A DNA stretch of 64,000 nt from Chryseobacterium jejuense (GTDB lineage: Bacteria; Bacteroidota; Bacteroidia; Flavobacteriales; Weeksellaceae): assembly GCF_017877355.1 (NCBI RefSeq), contig NZ_JAGIPR010000001.1, positions 310,001-374,000 on the forward strand. Reading direction: 5' to 3'. Positions within the stretch are counted from its first letter, which is position 1. Each line of letters opens with the position of its first letter. This document shows positions 37,715 through 47,231 of this stretch, in pieces. The notes beneath the pieces are model-generated. The model had not been told where the DNA came from, made no database searches, and worked only from the letters and a program-made list of their open reading frames with translations. The position numbers were made by a program, and so were the translations under genes.

Positions 37715-38149
37715 TTATTTTAACCTCTGTATGTCAGACTGGAAAAACTGAAACAGAAAAATGTTATCATAAAAAATTTCCAGACTGTTTTCGATAATAA
37801 AATCTGTATGATGAGTGGTGTTGGTTACTGTGTCTTCTTCTACAAATACAAACCAAAGCTCAGCCAGTTCATGTCTTCTTTTAAACTCTTCGGAGGTATT
37901 GCACTCTATGAAAGATGAATGTTTCAGATTGTAAAACAGAATTCCTTTTTTTATTCCGTTTTGTTCTATAATATTAATAGGATGTTGGATGTAGTTGAGG
38001 ATTTTGATATTCAGATCAAAACATTCTATAAAGTGATGAAGATCGATGAGTTGTATTACCTTTTCTTCCTGTTGGGATTCTGTCATAAAAAAACATTCTG
38101 ATGTGATCTCTTCAGTGAATTCCTGAAAAACGGCTAATTCCATATGCAT
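37715..38149 (-). CDS. Hypothetical protein (144 aa)
   Basis: An acidic, soluble protein with no family recognised. ELAELWFVFVEEDTV and TTHHTDFIIENSLEIFYDN are the most regular parts. It is convergent with the SMR gene and lies back to back with the LytS-like kinase. The start could also be the third residue Met (38143). Confidence 0.6.
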   Translation of the reverse strand: MHMELAVFQEFTEEITSECFFMTESQQEEKVIQLIDLHHFIECFDLNIKILNYIQHPINIIEQNGIKKGILFYNLKHSSFIECNTSEEFKRRHELAELWFVFVEEDTVTNTTHHTDFIIENSLEIFYDNIFLFQFFQSDIQRLK

Positions 38150-38341
38150 TAATTAAACAGGGCAAAGAAAGACAGAATACCGATGCGTAAATTTATTTTT
38201 ATACAAAACCGCCGGTATTTTATACGAAATCCAATCAGGTAGAGAATGTATAATTGGTATAATAAAATTTGGGTTTTGTATAATATTATAGGCATAAGTT
38301 AAGGGATTACCTATTTTTGTATTATATATTAACCCAAGAAT

Positions 38342-39418
38342 ATGAAATATAGGCTATGGCAATTTAAAGAAACATTCGCAATGGATTTTCTGGTGGAAAA
38401 TCGTTACAAATATGCCAGACACCTGTTGTTTCTTATATCATTTTTCCTTTGGCTGTACAGTGCCAGATTCTGGCAGGGGTTTTCAGGAGTACATCAGCTG
38501 TATGTATTGCTCTTTGTGTATTCGATACTGATTACCATGATCTATATTAATATTTATATTCTGGTGCCGAGGCTTTTCTTTACTACACGATATATTGCCT
38601 ATCTGGTACTTCTCATCATGATGGGAGTAATAGGGATTAATATGATAGGGTTTGGCTTCAGATCGGTTTTTGCCGATTTCAGGGTTGAAAACATTCCCAG
38701 GGATACCGAAAAAGGAAGTGTTTATGAAGGAGTATTGATGTGTATTCCTATTATCTTTACCACCACTACAGTTAAGCTGCTGCAGAAATGGATTAAGGAT
38801 AATCAAAGAATCAATGAGCTGAGTAATCTGACCATGCAAATGGAACTGAACGAGCTTAGAAACCAGATCAACCCTCACTTTCTTTTCAATATGCTGAATA
38901 ATGTAAAAGCGCTCATCAGAACGGATCCTGCAAAAGCTTCTGTGGTGATTGTCAAGCTTTCAGAGTTTCTCAGGTATCAGCTTTATGAAAACAGTGCAGA
39001 GAAAACATTGTTAACCTCAGAAATTGATTTTCTTTCTAATTTTTTAAACCTAGAAAAAATAAGACGTGAAAATTTCACTTTTGATATTCAGACAGAAGCT
39101 GACAGCAGAACAATTAACACAACATTTATTCCCCCAAACCTGTTTACGACTTTTGTAGAAAATGCAGTAAAACACAGTGTTGATATTAGTGGTAAAGAAT
39201 CATATGTGAAAATAAACATTAGTATTGAAGGTCAGAACCTCTATTTTAAATGTATCAATTCCCGGAATCCGGACTATCTTATTACAGATAAAAAGAACAG
39301 CGGACTTGGGCTTGCCAATATTACCAGAAGACTAGAACTTCTTTACCATGGTACTTTTGACTTAAAAATAACTTCGGAATCTAAAGAATATACCGTCCAT
39401 TTAAAAATTCCTGTATGA
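38342..39418 (+). CDS. LytS/YehU-family sensor histidine kinase
   Basis: A 358-residue kinase. Four transmembrane helices span residues about 25-150, then a short coiled coil, then the His_kinase domain with H179 in LRNQINPHFLFNMLNNV. The ATP-binding part has FVENAVKHSVD (N box) and SGLGLANITRR (G box). The four-helix sensor suggests a membrane or cell-envelope signal. It overlaps the response regulator gene by 4 bases (ATGA). Confidence 0.93.
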   Translation: MKYRLWQFKETFAMDFLVENRYKYARHLLFLISFFLWLYSARFWQGFSGVHQLYVLLFVYSILITMIYINIYILVPRLFFTTRYIAYLVLLIMMGVIGINMIGFGFRSVFADFRVENIPRDTEKGSVYEGVLMCIPIIFTTTTVKLLQKWIKDNQRINELSNLTMQMELNELRNQINPHFLFNMLNNVKALIRTDPAKASVVIVKLSEFLRYQLYENSAEKTLLTSEIDFLSNFLNLEKIRRENFTFDIQTEADSRTINTTFIPPNLFTTFVENAVKHSVDISGKESYVKINISIEGQNLYFKCINSRNPDYLITDKKNSGLGLANITRRLELLYHGTFDLKITSESKEYTVHLKIPV

Positions 39419-40140
39419 TGAATTGTATTATAGTTGATGATGAACCTTTGGCAAGAGCCGAAATGCGTTCGCTGATCAGTGAAACATCAAAGATTGATAT
39501 TCTGGGTGAATTTTCCAATGCTCCTTCTGCGCTGGATTTTCTTAAGGATAATAATGTGGATCTTATTTTCCTTGATATAGAAATGCCTATGGTGACAGGG
39601 CTTGAATTTGCAGAAATGCTTCCCAAAAAATCTCTGATTATCTTTACTACAGCTTATTCTCAATATGCTTTGAAAAGCTATGAACTGGAAGCGGTAGACT
39701 ACCTTTTAAAACCAATTGATCCGCAAAGGCTTGAAAAAGCTATCAATAAAGCCATCTTATACACCGAACTTTTATCTAATAATACCATAAAGAATACCGT
39801 AGAATCTAACACTGCCGATTTTTTATTCATTAAAGCAGACCGAAGATTTTATAAGATCGGTTTTTCAGATATTAAATTTATAGAAGGGCTGAAAGATTAT
39901 GTAGTGATTCATACCAGACAGCAGAAGCTTATTACAGCAATGAATCTGAAGACAATTCATCAGAGAATTTCAGGAGAGAATTTTATCAGAGTAAGTAAAT
40001 CGTATGTAGTGAATGCTGACTATATTGATTCATTTGATAACCATAATATATACATTGAAGAAGCAGAAATTCCTATCGGAGAAGTATATAAAGCCGAGTT
40101 CTTTACAAAATATACTGATGGCCTTTTAGGGGCAGACTGA
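39415..40140 (+). CDS. LytTR-family response regulator
   Basis: A 241-residue regulator with a receiver (1-118; phospho-acceptor D54 in IFLDIEMP; K in LLKPIDPQRL) and a C-terminal LytTR DNA-binding domain (about 138-238; IKADRRFYKIGFSDIKFIEG, then RISGENFIRVSKSYVVN). It is coupled to the kinase by the ATGA overlap. Target genes are unknown; nothing in the immediate neighbourhood is obviously a target. Confidence 0.95.
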   Translation: MMNCIIVDDEPLARAEMRSLISETSKIDILGEFSNAPSALDFLKDNNVDLIFLDIEMPMVTGLEFAEMLPKKSLIIFTTAYSQYALKSYELEAVDYLLKPIDPQRLEKAINKAILYTELLSNNTIKNTVESNTADFLFIKADRRFYKIGFSDIKFIEGLKDYVVIHTRQQKLITAMNLKTIHQRISGENFIRVSKSYVVNADYIDSFDNHNIYIEEAEIPIGEVYKAEFFTKYTDGLLGAD

Positions 40141-40154
40141 TTTTCATAAGTAAT

Positions 40155-40224
<70 letters not shown>

Positions 40225-40250
40225 ATTGCTGATAGACTTCAATATTGGGT

Positions 40251-40300
40251 TGGCTGTATCAATAGGAATGGGCTTTAGCCTGCTCGAAACTTAAAATAAA
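40251..40300. repeat. Family A repeat relative (short form)
   Basis: CAATAGGAATGGGCTTTAGCC followed by CTCGAAACTTAAAA shares CAATAGGA, GGGCT, TTTAGCC and AAACTTAAA with the two long copies, in condensed order. Confidence 0.5.
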
Positions 40301-40317
40301 AATATATTCGGTCCAAT

Positions 40318-40377
40318 TGTCATTCCGTAGGAATCTCAATAATATATTTAAAAAATATAGATTCTTACAGAATGACA
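40318..40377. repeat. Imperfect inverted repeat, family B
   Basis: The left arm TGTCATTCCGTAGGAATCT (40318-40336) matches the reverse complement of 40359-40377 at 17 of 19 positions. It sits 3' of a minus-strand methyltransferase and may end its transcript. Confidence 0.85.
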
Positions 40378-40393
40378 AAACTTGTTGGTATCT

Positions 40394-41020
40394 CTATTGT
40401 TTTTGCCCCACAAAACGGATCACGGAACCCGTTCCGTTATGAAATAAACCTTCCTGAAGCTCAATTTCTGCCTCTTGAAGTTCCATAATAGAATAATTAG
40501 GGAAATCTGCCTTAATTTCTTCTATAGAAAATAAAGATTCTATATCTTTTGGGCCGCCTACTTTTTCATTTTTCGTGACATAATCAAGATGCTTTTTACT
40601 GAAAGCTTCGAAAATAATAAATCCACCTTTACGAAGATACTGATCCAGCATTTGATGTATGGATGATTTAATGTCTGCAGGAAAATGAGCGTAGATAAGA
40701 GCAATTACATCAAACTGCTGTTTATGATAGCCTAATGTCTGGAGTTCACCAACCTGATAATCGATTTTTACATTGTTCTGCTCTGCCAATTGTAAAGCTT
40801 TTTGTCTGCCTTGTTCACTAATGTCAAAAGATGAAACCTTCCAGCCATGTAATGCAGCATAAATAGAATTTCTTCCTTCACCATCAGCAGGAAACAGAAT
40901 GGTGCCGGGATTTAATTTTTTGAGCTGCTCTTCCAGATAATTATTGGGTGCTGTTCCATATACAAACTCTTCTTGGGTGTACCTTTCATTCCATTTGTCA
41001 AGCCATGTGCTGTCTTTCAT
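40394..41020 (-). CDS. Class I SAM-dependent methyltransferase
   Basis: A 208-residue enzyme. [20 protein letters not shown] opens it; [20 protein letters not shown] is the SAM-binding motif I, and [20 protein letters not shown] holds the acidic loop. It resembles the TehB/thiopurine-methyltransferase-like branch (tellurite or small-thiol methylation). The acceptor cannot be assigned. Confidence 0.9.
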   Translation of the reverse strand: MKDSTWLDKWNERYTQEEFVYGTAPNNYLEEQLKKLNPGTILFPADGEGRNSIYAALHGWKVSSFDISEQGRQKALQLAEQNNVKIDYQVGELQTLGYHKQQFDVIALIYAHFPADIKSSIHQMLDQYLRKGGFIIFEAFSKKHLDYVTKNEKVGGPKDIESLFSIEEIKADFPNYSIMELQEAEIELQEGLFHNGTGSVIRFVGQKQ

Positions 41021-41174
41021 TTTATAGTTTTATTTTTATCAAATGTAGGATGTTTTATCTGTATTAACTAACGGAAAAAACTCTGATGGTAATAGATTTT
41101 TTGAATGATAATGTCTGCTTAAGAAATCTCTAAATACTATTCCATACAATTAAAATTTGGAGTAATTTTGAAAA

Positions 41175-42533
41175 ATGATGAATTTAAACCAGATTTTCAC
41201 CAATCAACGTACAGGAAACAATCCAAATACTAAAGCTTCAAGAACTGATTTTCAAAGGGATTTCGACAGAATTATCTTCTCTTCTGCATTCAGAAGACTG
41301 CAGAATAAAACTCAGGTTTTCCCTCTTCCCGGAAGTGTTTTTGTTCATAACAGGCTGACACATTCTCTGGAAGTATCATCTGTGGGAAGAAGTTTAGGAA
41401 GTATTATTGGTGAATTTATTGCTGAGGACTATAAAAATGAACTTACTGAAGATTCAAAGAATTTTTATCTGTATAATTTAGGAAATGTAATTGCTGCGGC
41501 ATGTCTTTGCCATGATGTAGGAAATCCGGCTTTCGGACATTCAGGAGAAGATGCTATTGCAAGCTATTTTGAAAGAAACGAAAAAGACCTGAAGTCCAAG
41601 TTCAATGAAAAAGAATGGGCAGATCTGGTTAATTTTGAAGGAAATGCCAATGCCATCAGAGTATTGGCACAGCAACAGCAGGGAAAAGATGCGGGAGGAA
41701 TTCAGCTTACCTTTTCTACTTTGGCGAGTATTGCAAAATATCCGTGTGAAGCCGTAGCAAAGAAAAAAGGAATCATCCATCGTAAAAAATTCGGATTTTT
41801 CCAGAATGAAAAAGACATCTTCCTTGAAATTGCAAAAGGAACCCAACTTATCTCCGAAAGCGAAGAACCACATATCTTCAAAAGACACCCTTTTGTATGG
41901 CTGGTAGAAGCTGCCGATGATATCTGCTATAATATTATTGATATGGAGGATGCCCACAGATTGGGAATCGTATCCACTGCAGATTGTAAGAATTTATTTT
42001 TCGAATTGGTGAAATCCGAGACTGATGATGTTAAAAGAATTGAGACAAAGTTAAGCTCTATCTCTAATGAAAACGAGCAAATTTCTTACTTAAGAGCGAA
42101 AGTAATCAATGCCTTGATCAATAAGTCGATTGAGATGTATAAATATAACTTTGAAACAATTCTTGAGGGAAATCTTGATAACGGTTTACTTGATATCTAT
42201 AAAAAAGAAAACAATGCTTTACAGGATATAGAATCATTCTCTATCGAAAAGATTTACAACCATAAAGCTGTAGTTGAAATTGAGAATGCAGGATACAATG
42301 TAATGTATGAATTATTGGATCATTTCATTCCTTCCATTCTGAAACCGGAAGAGGAGAGAAAATCTTATGATAAAAAAGCTTTAAAATTACTTCCAAGGCA
42401 GTTTGTCTATGAAAATGGGACAGATTATCAAAAAGTATTAGGAATCATAGATTTTGTTTCCGGAATGACCGATAACTATGCCACCGATCTTTATAGAAAA
42501 ATTAAAGGAATTGATATCGGAATGACGGTATAA
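41175..42533 (+). CDS. dgt: Deoxyguanosinetriphosphate triphosphohydrolase
   Basis: A 452-residue HD-domain dNTPase. FDRIIFSSAFRRLQNKTQVF, then RLTHSLEVSSVGRSLG, then the HD motif CLCHDVGNPAFGHSGED (H113, D114), with H63 as a further ligand. It hydrolyses dGTP to deoxyguanosine and triphosphate. A TAATTTTG -7-like box at 41163-41170 lies 5 bases before the ATG. Confidence 0.96.
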   Translation: MMNLNQIFTNQRTGNNPNTKASRTDFQRDFDRIIFSSAFRRLQNKTQVFPLPGSVFVHNRLTHSLEVSSVGRSLGSIIGEFIAEDYKNELTEDSKNFYLYNLGNVIAAACLCHDVGNPAFGHSGEDAIASYFERNEKDLKSKFNEKEWADLVNFEGNANAIRVLAQQQQGKDAGGIQLTFSTLASIAKYPCEAVAKKKGIIHRKKFGFFQNEKDIFLEIAKGTQLISESEEPHIFKRHPFVWLVEAADDICYNIIDMEDAHRLGIVSTADCKNLFFELVKSETDDVKRIETKLSSISNENEQISYLRAKVINALINKSIEMYKYNFETILEGNLDNGLLDIYKKENNALQDIESFSIEKIYNHKAVVEIENAGYNVMYELLDHFIPSILKPEEERKSYDKKALKLLPRQFVYENGTDYQKVLGIIDFVSGMTDNYATDLYRKIKGIDIGMTV

Positions 42534-42541
42534 TTCTACAA

Positions 42542-42587
42542 GGCTGGAAGTTACTTTTCTGACCTCAATAACTTCCAGCTTCCAGCC
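42542..42587. repeat. Dispersed inverted repeat, family C, copy 1
   Basis: GGCTGGAAGTTA (42542-42553) pairs with TAACTTCCAGC (42569-42579), and TTCCAGCC follows. A relative lies on the other side of the SPFH gene. Confidence 0.7.
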
Positions 42588-42667
42588 TCAAACTTCCTTC
42601 CCTGTAAATCTTCCCTAGTTTAAATATTATTTCTATCTTTATAAGAATCAATACTAAAAACTAAACT

Positions 42668-43606
42668 ATGGGTATTTTTCTGGCTCCCGTTATTATTTTC
42701 GGGCTTATTATTTTATTTGCATCGTTTTTTGTAGTTAAACAGGAGACGGCAGTAATCATTGAACGTTTTGGAAAATTCCAGGGAGTTAAGCATTCCGGGC
42801 TTCATCTGAAGCTTCCCATTATAGATCAGATCGCGAAAAGGTTAAACCTTAGAATTCAGCAGCTGGATGTAATGATTGATACCAAAACACTGGATAACGT
42901 ATTCATCAAGATGAAGATTTCCGTTCAGTATCAGGTCATCAGAAACCAGGTAGGAGATGCCTATTACCGTTTGGAGAATCCGGAAAATCAAATTACCTCT
43001 TTTGTCTTTGATGTTGTGCGTGCAGAAGTTCCGAAGATGAAACTGGATGACGTTTTTGTGAGAAAAGATGATATTGCAGTAGCCGTAAAAAGTGAGCTTC
43101 AGGAAGCGATGAACAGCTACGGATATGATATTATCAAAGCTTTGGTAACGGATATTGATCCGGATGAGCAGGTAAAACATGCTATGAACAGAATCAACGC
43201 GGCAGAAAGAGAAAAAACAGCGGCAGAATATGAATCCGAAGCACAAAGAATCAGAATTGTTGCTGTTGCTAAAGCAGAAGCTGAATCCAAAAAGTTACAA
43301 GGGCAGGGGATTGCCGATCAAAGAAGAGAAATTGCAAAAGGACTTGAAGAATCAGTAAGGATGCTGAATAATGTAGAAATCAATTCTCACGAAGCATCAG
43401 CTCTTATTGTGGTGACACAGCATTATGATACCCTGCATTCCGTAGGAGCAAGTAACAGAAGTAATCTTGTTCTTCTTCCCAATTCCCCAACGGCGGCCAG
43501 CAGTATGCTGAATGACCTTGTTGTAGCAATGACAACAGCCAATACAGTAGGAGAAGCAAGCAAAGGAAAGTACCCTGAGCCACCACAAAAAGAATCAGGA
43601 TATTAA
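42668..43606 (+). CDS. SPFH/band-7 (stomatin/QmcA-like) protein
   Basis: A 312-residue protein with one N-terminal membrane segment (FLAPVIIFGLIILFASFFVV), an SPFH domain at about 22-200 (VKQETAVIIERFGKFQGV, LKLPIIDQIAKRLNLRI), and a long helix rich in Ala and Glu (RINAAEREKTAAEYESEAQR). These proteins scaffold membrane microdomains and associate with FtsH-type proteases. It stands alone, flanked by two copies of the same inverted repeat. Confidence 0.92.
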   Translation: MGIFLAPVIIFGLIILFASFFVVKQETAVIIERFGKFQGVKHSGLHLKLPIIDQIAKRLNLRIQQLDVMIDTKTLDNVFIKMKISVQYQVIRNQVGDAYYRLENPENQITSFVFDVVRAEVPKMKLDDVFVRKDDIAVAVKSELQEAMNSYGYDIIKALVTDIDPDEQVKHAMNRINAAEREKTAAEYESEAQRIRIVAVAKAEAESKKLQGQGIADQRREIAKGLEESVRMLNNVEINSHEASALIVVTQHYDTLHSVGASNRSNLVLLPNSPTAASSMLNDLVVAMTTANTVGEASKGKYPEPPQKESGY

Positions 43607-43619
43607 TAAGAATGGAAGT

Positions 43620-43742
43620 AGGGAGGCTGGAAGCTGGAAGTTATGCTAGTAAAAAGAGGAAGTAAAATTTTTTTAATTAGTTTATAAGACTAATGAAAGT
43701 TTACTTTCCTAATATAACTTCCAGCTTCCATCTTCAAGCTCC
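43620..43742. repeat. Dispersed inverted repeat, family C, copy 2
   Basis: The 17-base arm at 43628-43644 (TGGAAGCTGGAAGTTAT) is the perfect reverse complement of 43714-43730. A nested pair, AGGAAGTAAA and TTTACTTTCCT, lies inside. The element is about 120 bp, MITE-sized, with no open frame. Confidence 0.85.
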
Positions 43743-43754
43743 CAACAATAAAAT

Positions 43755-43788
43755 AAAAAAGCTTCAGAAATTTCTGAAGCTTTTTGTT
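43755..43788. terminator. Terminator of the DUF4377 gene
   Basis: AAAAAAGCTTCAGAAA pairs perfectly with TTTCTGAAGCTTTTT. It lies just past the stop of the minus-strand gene at 43790. Confidence 0.88.
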
Positions 43789-43789
43789 T

Positions 43790-44404
43790 TTATTTCTTGG
43801 TTTTAGAAACCTGTTCAACCAATGTATATTTTATTGAGGAAGCATCTGCCGGGGGATTTGCGATCTTTTCTGTTTTTACTTTTAAAACATATTCGTAACC
43901 CGGCTCATAAGTGAACCCTTCAATATTGTTGTAGAAATTACTCCAGTTTTCAGAAGCGTTTTCTTTTACCTGTAGGCACTTCATACGACCTGCTCCTGCA
44001 GAACAGTCTACCGTTTGTGCTCCTACTATAAGTATTTTTTCACCAGCTGCTGAAACCTCTTTTTTTGTTTTAGAAACTTGCTTTATCAATGTATATTTTA
44101 TTGAAGAAGCATCTGCCGGCGGATTAGCAATTTTTTCTGTTTTTACCTTTAAAACATATTCATACCCTGGTTCATAAGTAAATCCTTCGATGTTTGTGTA
44201 AAAATTTGTCCAGTCTTCTGAAGCCTTTTCTTTTACTTGCAAACATTTCATAGGAGCTACTCCTGTACAGTCTGCTGTTTGTGATCCTACGATGAACGTT
44301 TTTTCATCTCCGGCAGAAACTCCAGCTGTTGTTGTACACTGCGTCATTGCGAATAATGCTAATGCAGGCGCTGCCCCTTTTAGAATTGTTGCTATACTTT
44401 TCAT
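43790..44404 (-). CDS. Lipoprotein with tandem DUF4377 domains
   Basis: A 204-residue lipoprotein; ALFAMTQCTTT gives the lipobox near residue 23. Two DUF4377-like modules of about 80 residues follow (about 33-113 and 120-200). They share IVG-Q--DC, MKCLQVKE-ASE-W-NFY, and a nearly identical NIEGFTYEPGYEYVLKVKTE segment ending PPADASSIKYTL. The near-identity suggests a recent internal duplication. DUF4377 is a small envelope fold with unknown ligand, sometimes joined to META domains. Confidence 0.88.
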   Translation of the reverse strand: MKSIATILKGAAPALALFAMTQCTTTAGVSAGDEKTFIVGSQTADCTGVAPMKCLQVKEKASEDWTNFYTNIEGFTYEPGYEYVLKVKTEKIANPPADASSIKYTLIKQVSKTKKEVSAAGEKILIVGAQTVDCSAGAGRMKCLQVKENASENWSNFYNNIEGFTYEPGYEYVLKVKTEKIANPPADASSIKYTLVEQVSKTKK

Positions 44405-44697
44405 AAACTTGATTTTAGACCTTACCTCGCAATTACCATGCCGAAATTTTCTTGAATTAGCGGATTTCAGGTATTGTTTTTTGGCTTTTTAATCATTTAA
44501 TTTGAGGGCTCCAATAAACGAAGTCAAGAGAGATAATATATTTAATATAATGAAAGATGGGGTTGTAAATATGGGAGGTCAAGAAATTATAGGTAGAAAA
44601 AAGACTCCGAATTGTATTCAGTTTTATGACTAAACTTAAGGAATAGGATTGAGGTTTTTAGAGTTTATATTTTGAAGGTAAAAAAGAATTTAAATTG

Positions 44698-45504
44698 ATG
44701 AAAAAATTATTAGTATTAATTTCTACTGTTTCTATAATGGGTAATGCATTGGGGCAAAAAGTAGATAATGCATTGCAAGGATATTTTGAAGAACAGGGAA
44801 ATGAGACTTTTTATAAAAGTTTCAATTTTGATGGAAATGGTAAAATAGTGGATGGTTTTAAAAGCAGTTATTATTTTACCAGAAATGACAGCTTAATCGT
44901 TATTCCGGATAAAGACGTATTTGTTTTTAAAATTAAAAAAGATAAGTTAATCGGTATTTCAGACTGGGTGAAAAACGGAGTCTGGATTCGTAAAAAAGAC
45001 AGTACGGAAGTTAATAACAGAGTAAATCCTGCAGAAGCTCAGAAAAGAGCGGCTTTATTGGCAGGGTATTATGATAAGACGAAAAATATGTCAGGGTTGG
45101 ATGCTCTGTTTTCAAATACAAATGACTACACCAAAATTAGTGATGACTTTTGTAATCAAGGGCTTGCTAAGGCTTGTCTTAATGCATTTGGGTTGAAGAT
45201 GATGGAATATACCCCGGGATTTTTCGGTGATCTGGAAAAAATTAAAGAGAAAAAACTGAAGCCTCATCCGGAGCTGATAGAACTTTCCAAAAAAATAATC
45301 AATCTTGGAGACATGGAAGGATATAATGTTTTGGGAGCCTACTATCACCTTTTAGGACTTCGTGAAAAAGCTTTTGAAACCTGGAAAGAAGGGGAGAAGC
45401 ATGGTGATCCGGCTTCAATGATGTCTATGGGACTTATTGAAGTGGGTGAAGAGATGGATAAAGCTCCCAAAAACCCTGGTATTAAAAAGAAAAAGAAAAA
45501 ATAA
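44698..45504 (+). CDS. Exported protein with Sel1/TPR-like part and lysine tail
   Basis: A 268-residue protein with signal peptide MKKLLVLISTVSIMGNALGQ. The middle (about 40-90) is a MORN-like or lipocalin-like beta region, and the end (about 150-245) is helical with SKKIINLGDMEGYNVLGAYY and EKHGDPASMMSMGLIEVG, like Sel1 repeats. It ends in a run of Lys. ATG at 44698 is preferred over TTG at 44695. It overlaps the next gene by one base (TAATG). Function unknown. Confidence 0.75.
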   Translation: MKKLLVLISTVSIMGNALGQKVDNALQGYFEEQGNETFYKSFNFDGNGKIVDGFKSSYYFTRNDSLIVIPDKDVFVFKIKKDKLIGISDWVKNGVWIRKKDSTEVNNRVNPAEAQKRAALLAGYYDKTKNMSGLDALFSNTNDYTKISDDFCNQGLAKACLNAFGLKMMEYTPGFFGDLEKIKEKKLKPHPELIELSKKIINLGDMEGYNVLGAYYHLLGLREKAFETWKEGEKHGDPASMMSMGLIEVGEEMDKAPKNPGIKKKKKK

Positions 45505-45956
45505 TGAAGAGACTGCTGTTTTTTTCTGCTTTGGTTTTTAGCGTTTTGGCAAGTGCACAGAAATTAAAGAAGGAAGACGTTATAGGATTCTGGAAGTTAA
45601 AAGAATCCGGATTTTACGAAGGGAAAAATAAAGTGGTTAAAGACTTTAACAACTGCCGACTGATGCGTAACTATGCTATACGAGAAGATGGTTTTGCAGT
45701 GTATAACTATACAGAAGGGAAGGTGGAAGATTGCGCCCCATCAGAACCAAGACTTTCTTTCTGGAAGATTGTAGACAACAGGATTCAGTTTTATGTGGAT
45801 GATAAGAATATTCTGGAAGAAGTTGTGGTAACTGTAAATAAAGATAAAACACTGACTTTCTCAAGTTATATTCCTGTTCCGGTTAAAGATAAAGATCCCA
45901 AGCTGGAAAAAATATTAAATACCATTCACTATGATATTGTAGAATCTGTATATTAA
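45504..45956 (+). CDS. Exported lipocalin-like protein
   Basis: A 150-residue protein with signal MKRLLFFSALVFSVLASAQ. KKEDVIGFWKLKESGFYEGK opens a probable small beta-barrel of the lipocalin-like group (GxW motif). It is translationally coupled to the preceding gene and lies 9 bases before the next, so it is the middle gene of a three-gene envelope operon. Function unknown. Confidence 0.75.
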   Translation: MKRLLFFSALVFSVLASAQKLKKEDVIGFWKLKESGFYEGKNKVVKDFNNCRLMRNYAIREDGFAVYNYTEGKVEDCAPSEPRLSFWKIVDNRIQFYVDDKNILEEVVVTVNKDKTLTFSSYIPVPVKDKDPKLEKILNTIHYDIVESVY

Positions 45957-45965
45957 GATGAGCCT

Positions 45966-46430
45966 ATGAATTATGTTACGGTTATTTATCTCCTGAATTT
46001 ACTGGGGTATGCCATTTATTTCTTTGGAAAAAGTGGAAGTGAGGTAGATATTACTCCTACAGAGTATATAATTTCTACGATAATGTCGCTGCTTTTAGTC
46101 CTCGCAGGATATCTTAATGCAAAGCAGAAAAAAAACTATAGATCGGTTCTTTGGATGTTTTTTGTCAATATATTATTCTTTATAATGTCTGGGGTGTTTG
46201 ATCAGTTTGGAAATGATTTTAATTTGTTCTCAACGGGGAATGATAGTTTTATTTTTACCTTGGCTTTAATCATATATAATGGCTATCTATTCCCTTTAAT
46301 TGTAACGTTGGACAAAAGCGGTTTTGCACTGATATTGCCTGTCTTATTATCCTTTATTCTTCCATCTTTAGGATATTGGATCAAGAAAGTAACTGCATCG
46401 AAAAATTCAAATTCCTCTGAAGAAATTTAA
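45966..46430 (+). CDS. Hypothetical integral membrane protein
   Basis: A 154-residue protein with four or five transmembrane segments (VTVIYLLNLLGYAIYFF, ISTIMSLLLVLAGYL, VLWMFFVNILFFIMS, FTLALIIYNGYLFPLIV, FALILPVLLSFILPSLGYW). A short hydrophilic tail ends NSNSSEEI. No family is recognised. Third gene of the operon. Confidence 0.75.
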   Translation: MNYVTVIYLLNLLGYAIYFFGKSGSEVDITPTEYIISTIMSLLLVLAGYLNAKQKKNYRSVLWMFFVNILFFIMSGVFDQFGNDFNLFSTGNDSFIFTLALIIYNGYLFPLIVTLDKSGFALILPVLLSFILPSLGYWIKKVTASKNSNSSEEI

Positions 46431-46745
46431 TCTGAATGTTGAGCATTTGGGCGAAGAGATATTTGTCATTCCGACGAAGGAGGAATCTCTGGTGTAAAAG
46501 GAGATTCTTCATTTCACTTCTGAACTACGTTCGCAGACCTTCAGTCTGTATTCAGAATGATGGCAGACAGCATAATAGGTAATTGGCATTATACTACTTA
46601 AAGCGAAGTTAATCTTAATATCCTTATCACCTTAATTCTTCTTAATGGTTTAAAATAACGGTCAGGGATATTCTAAACATATAAATTTGAGCTACTAAAG
46701 AGTCTAGCAAAATTATATACAAAGCCAAGGAGTTTTGGAATGAAA
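46431..46745. other. Intergenic region dominated by a family B repeat
   Basis: About 315 bases between convergent genes. A family B element fills 46465-46565. The remainder is AT-rich with nothing recognised. Confidence 0.5.
46465..46565. repeat. Dispersed repeat, family B, long copy
   Basis: GTCATTC at the left end pairs with GAATGAT near the right end, and GGAATCTC inside pairs with GAGATTC. AGACCTTCAGTCT lies between. The arms match the copy at 40.3 kb. Confidence 0.75.
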
Positions 46746-47081
46746 TTAAGGTTTTTGTATAGGGCTATTCATTCCTTTAAACTTTTGTCTGCCGATTAAT
46801 AATTCAAAGAAAAGCTTGAAATCCGAAATTAATGACCACAGCGGATATTTAAAGGTCGCAGGCTTATTTCTTTCGATAACGGCGTGGCTAAACCATGCAA
46901 ATCCATATCCCACAATGGGAATATACCATAGAAATCTTTCCTTTCCTGAACTGATAACATATCCTATCACAACAAATATAAGCAGTGTACCGATAAAGTG
47001 AAAAATTCGGGTGCCTGTTTTACTGTGTTCCGTAAGATAAAACTGATAAAATTCACTGTATGTTTTGATTCTTTCAGACAT
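46746..47081 (-). CDS. Mpo1-like (DUF962) membrane protein
   Basis: A 111-residue protein. FYQFYLTEHSKTGTRIFHFI carries the paired histidines and WFSHAVIERNKPATFKYP the last His-containing motif of Mpo1/YGL010w. In yeast Mpo1 is an Fe(II)-dependent dioxygenase of 2-hydroxy fatty acids in alpha-oxidation; the bacterial role is presumably similar but unproven. Three hydrophobic segments fit the family. Confidence 0.9.
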   Translation of the reverse strand: MSERIKTYSEFYQFYLTEHSKTGTRIFHFIGTLLIFVVIGYVISSGKERFLWYIPIVGYGFAWFSHAVIERNKPATFKYPLWSLISDFKLFFELLIGRQKFKGMNSPIQKP

Positions 47082-47156
47082 AGCGGCATTAGTTTGTTAT
47101 TTCTTTTGGATTTAAAGCAATAATGCTGCCGATTTTATAATTAAGGAATAAAAAAG

Positions 47157-47195
47157 AAAAGGCAAAATGGTTAATAGTTCCATTTTGCCTTTTTT
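47157..47195. terminator. Terminator of the permease gene
   Basis: AAAAGGCAAAATGG pairs perfectly with CCATTTTGCCTTTT around a 9-base loop. It lies past the permease stop on the minus strand, and the flanks allow it to work both ways. Confidence 0.85.
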
Positions 47196-47231
47196 AATAT
47201 TTTATATATTGTTTTAACTATTTCATAGCTG

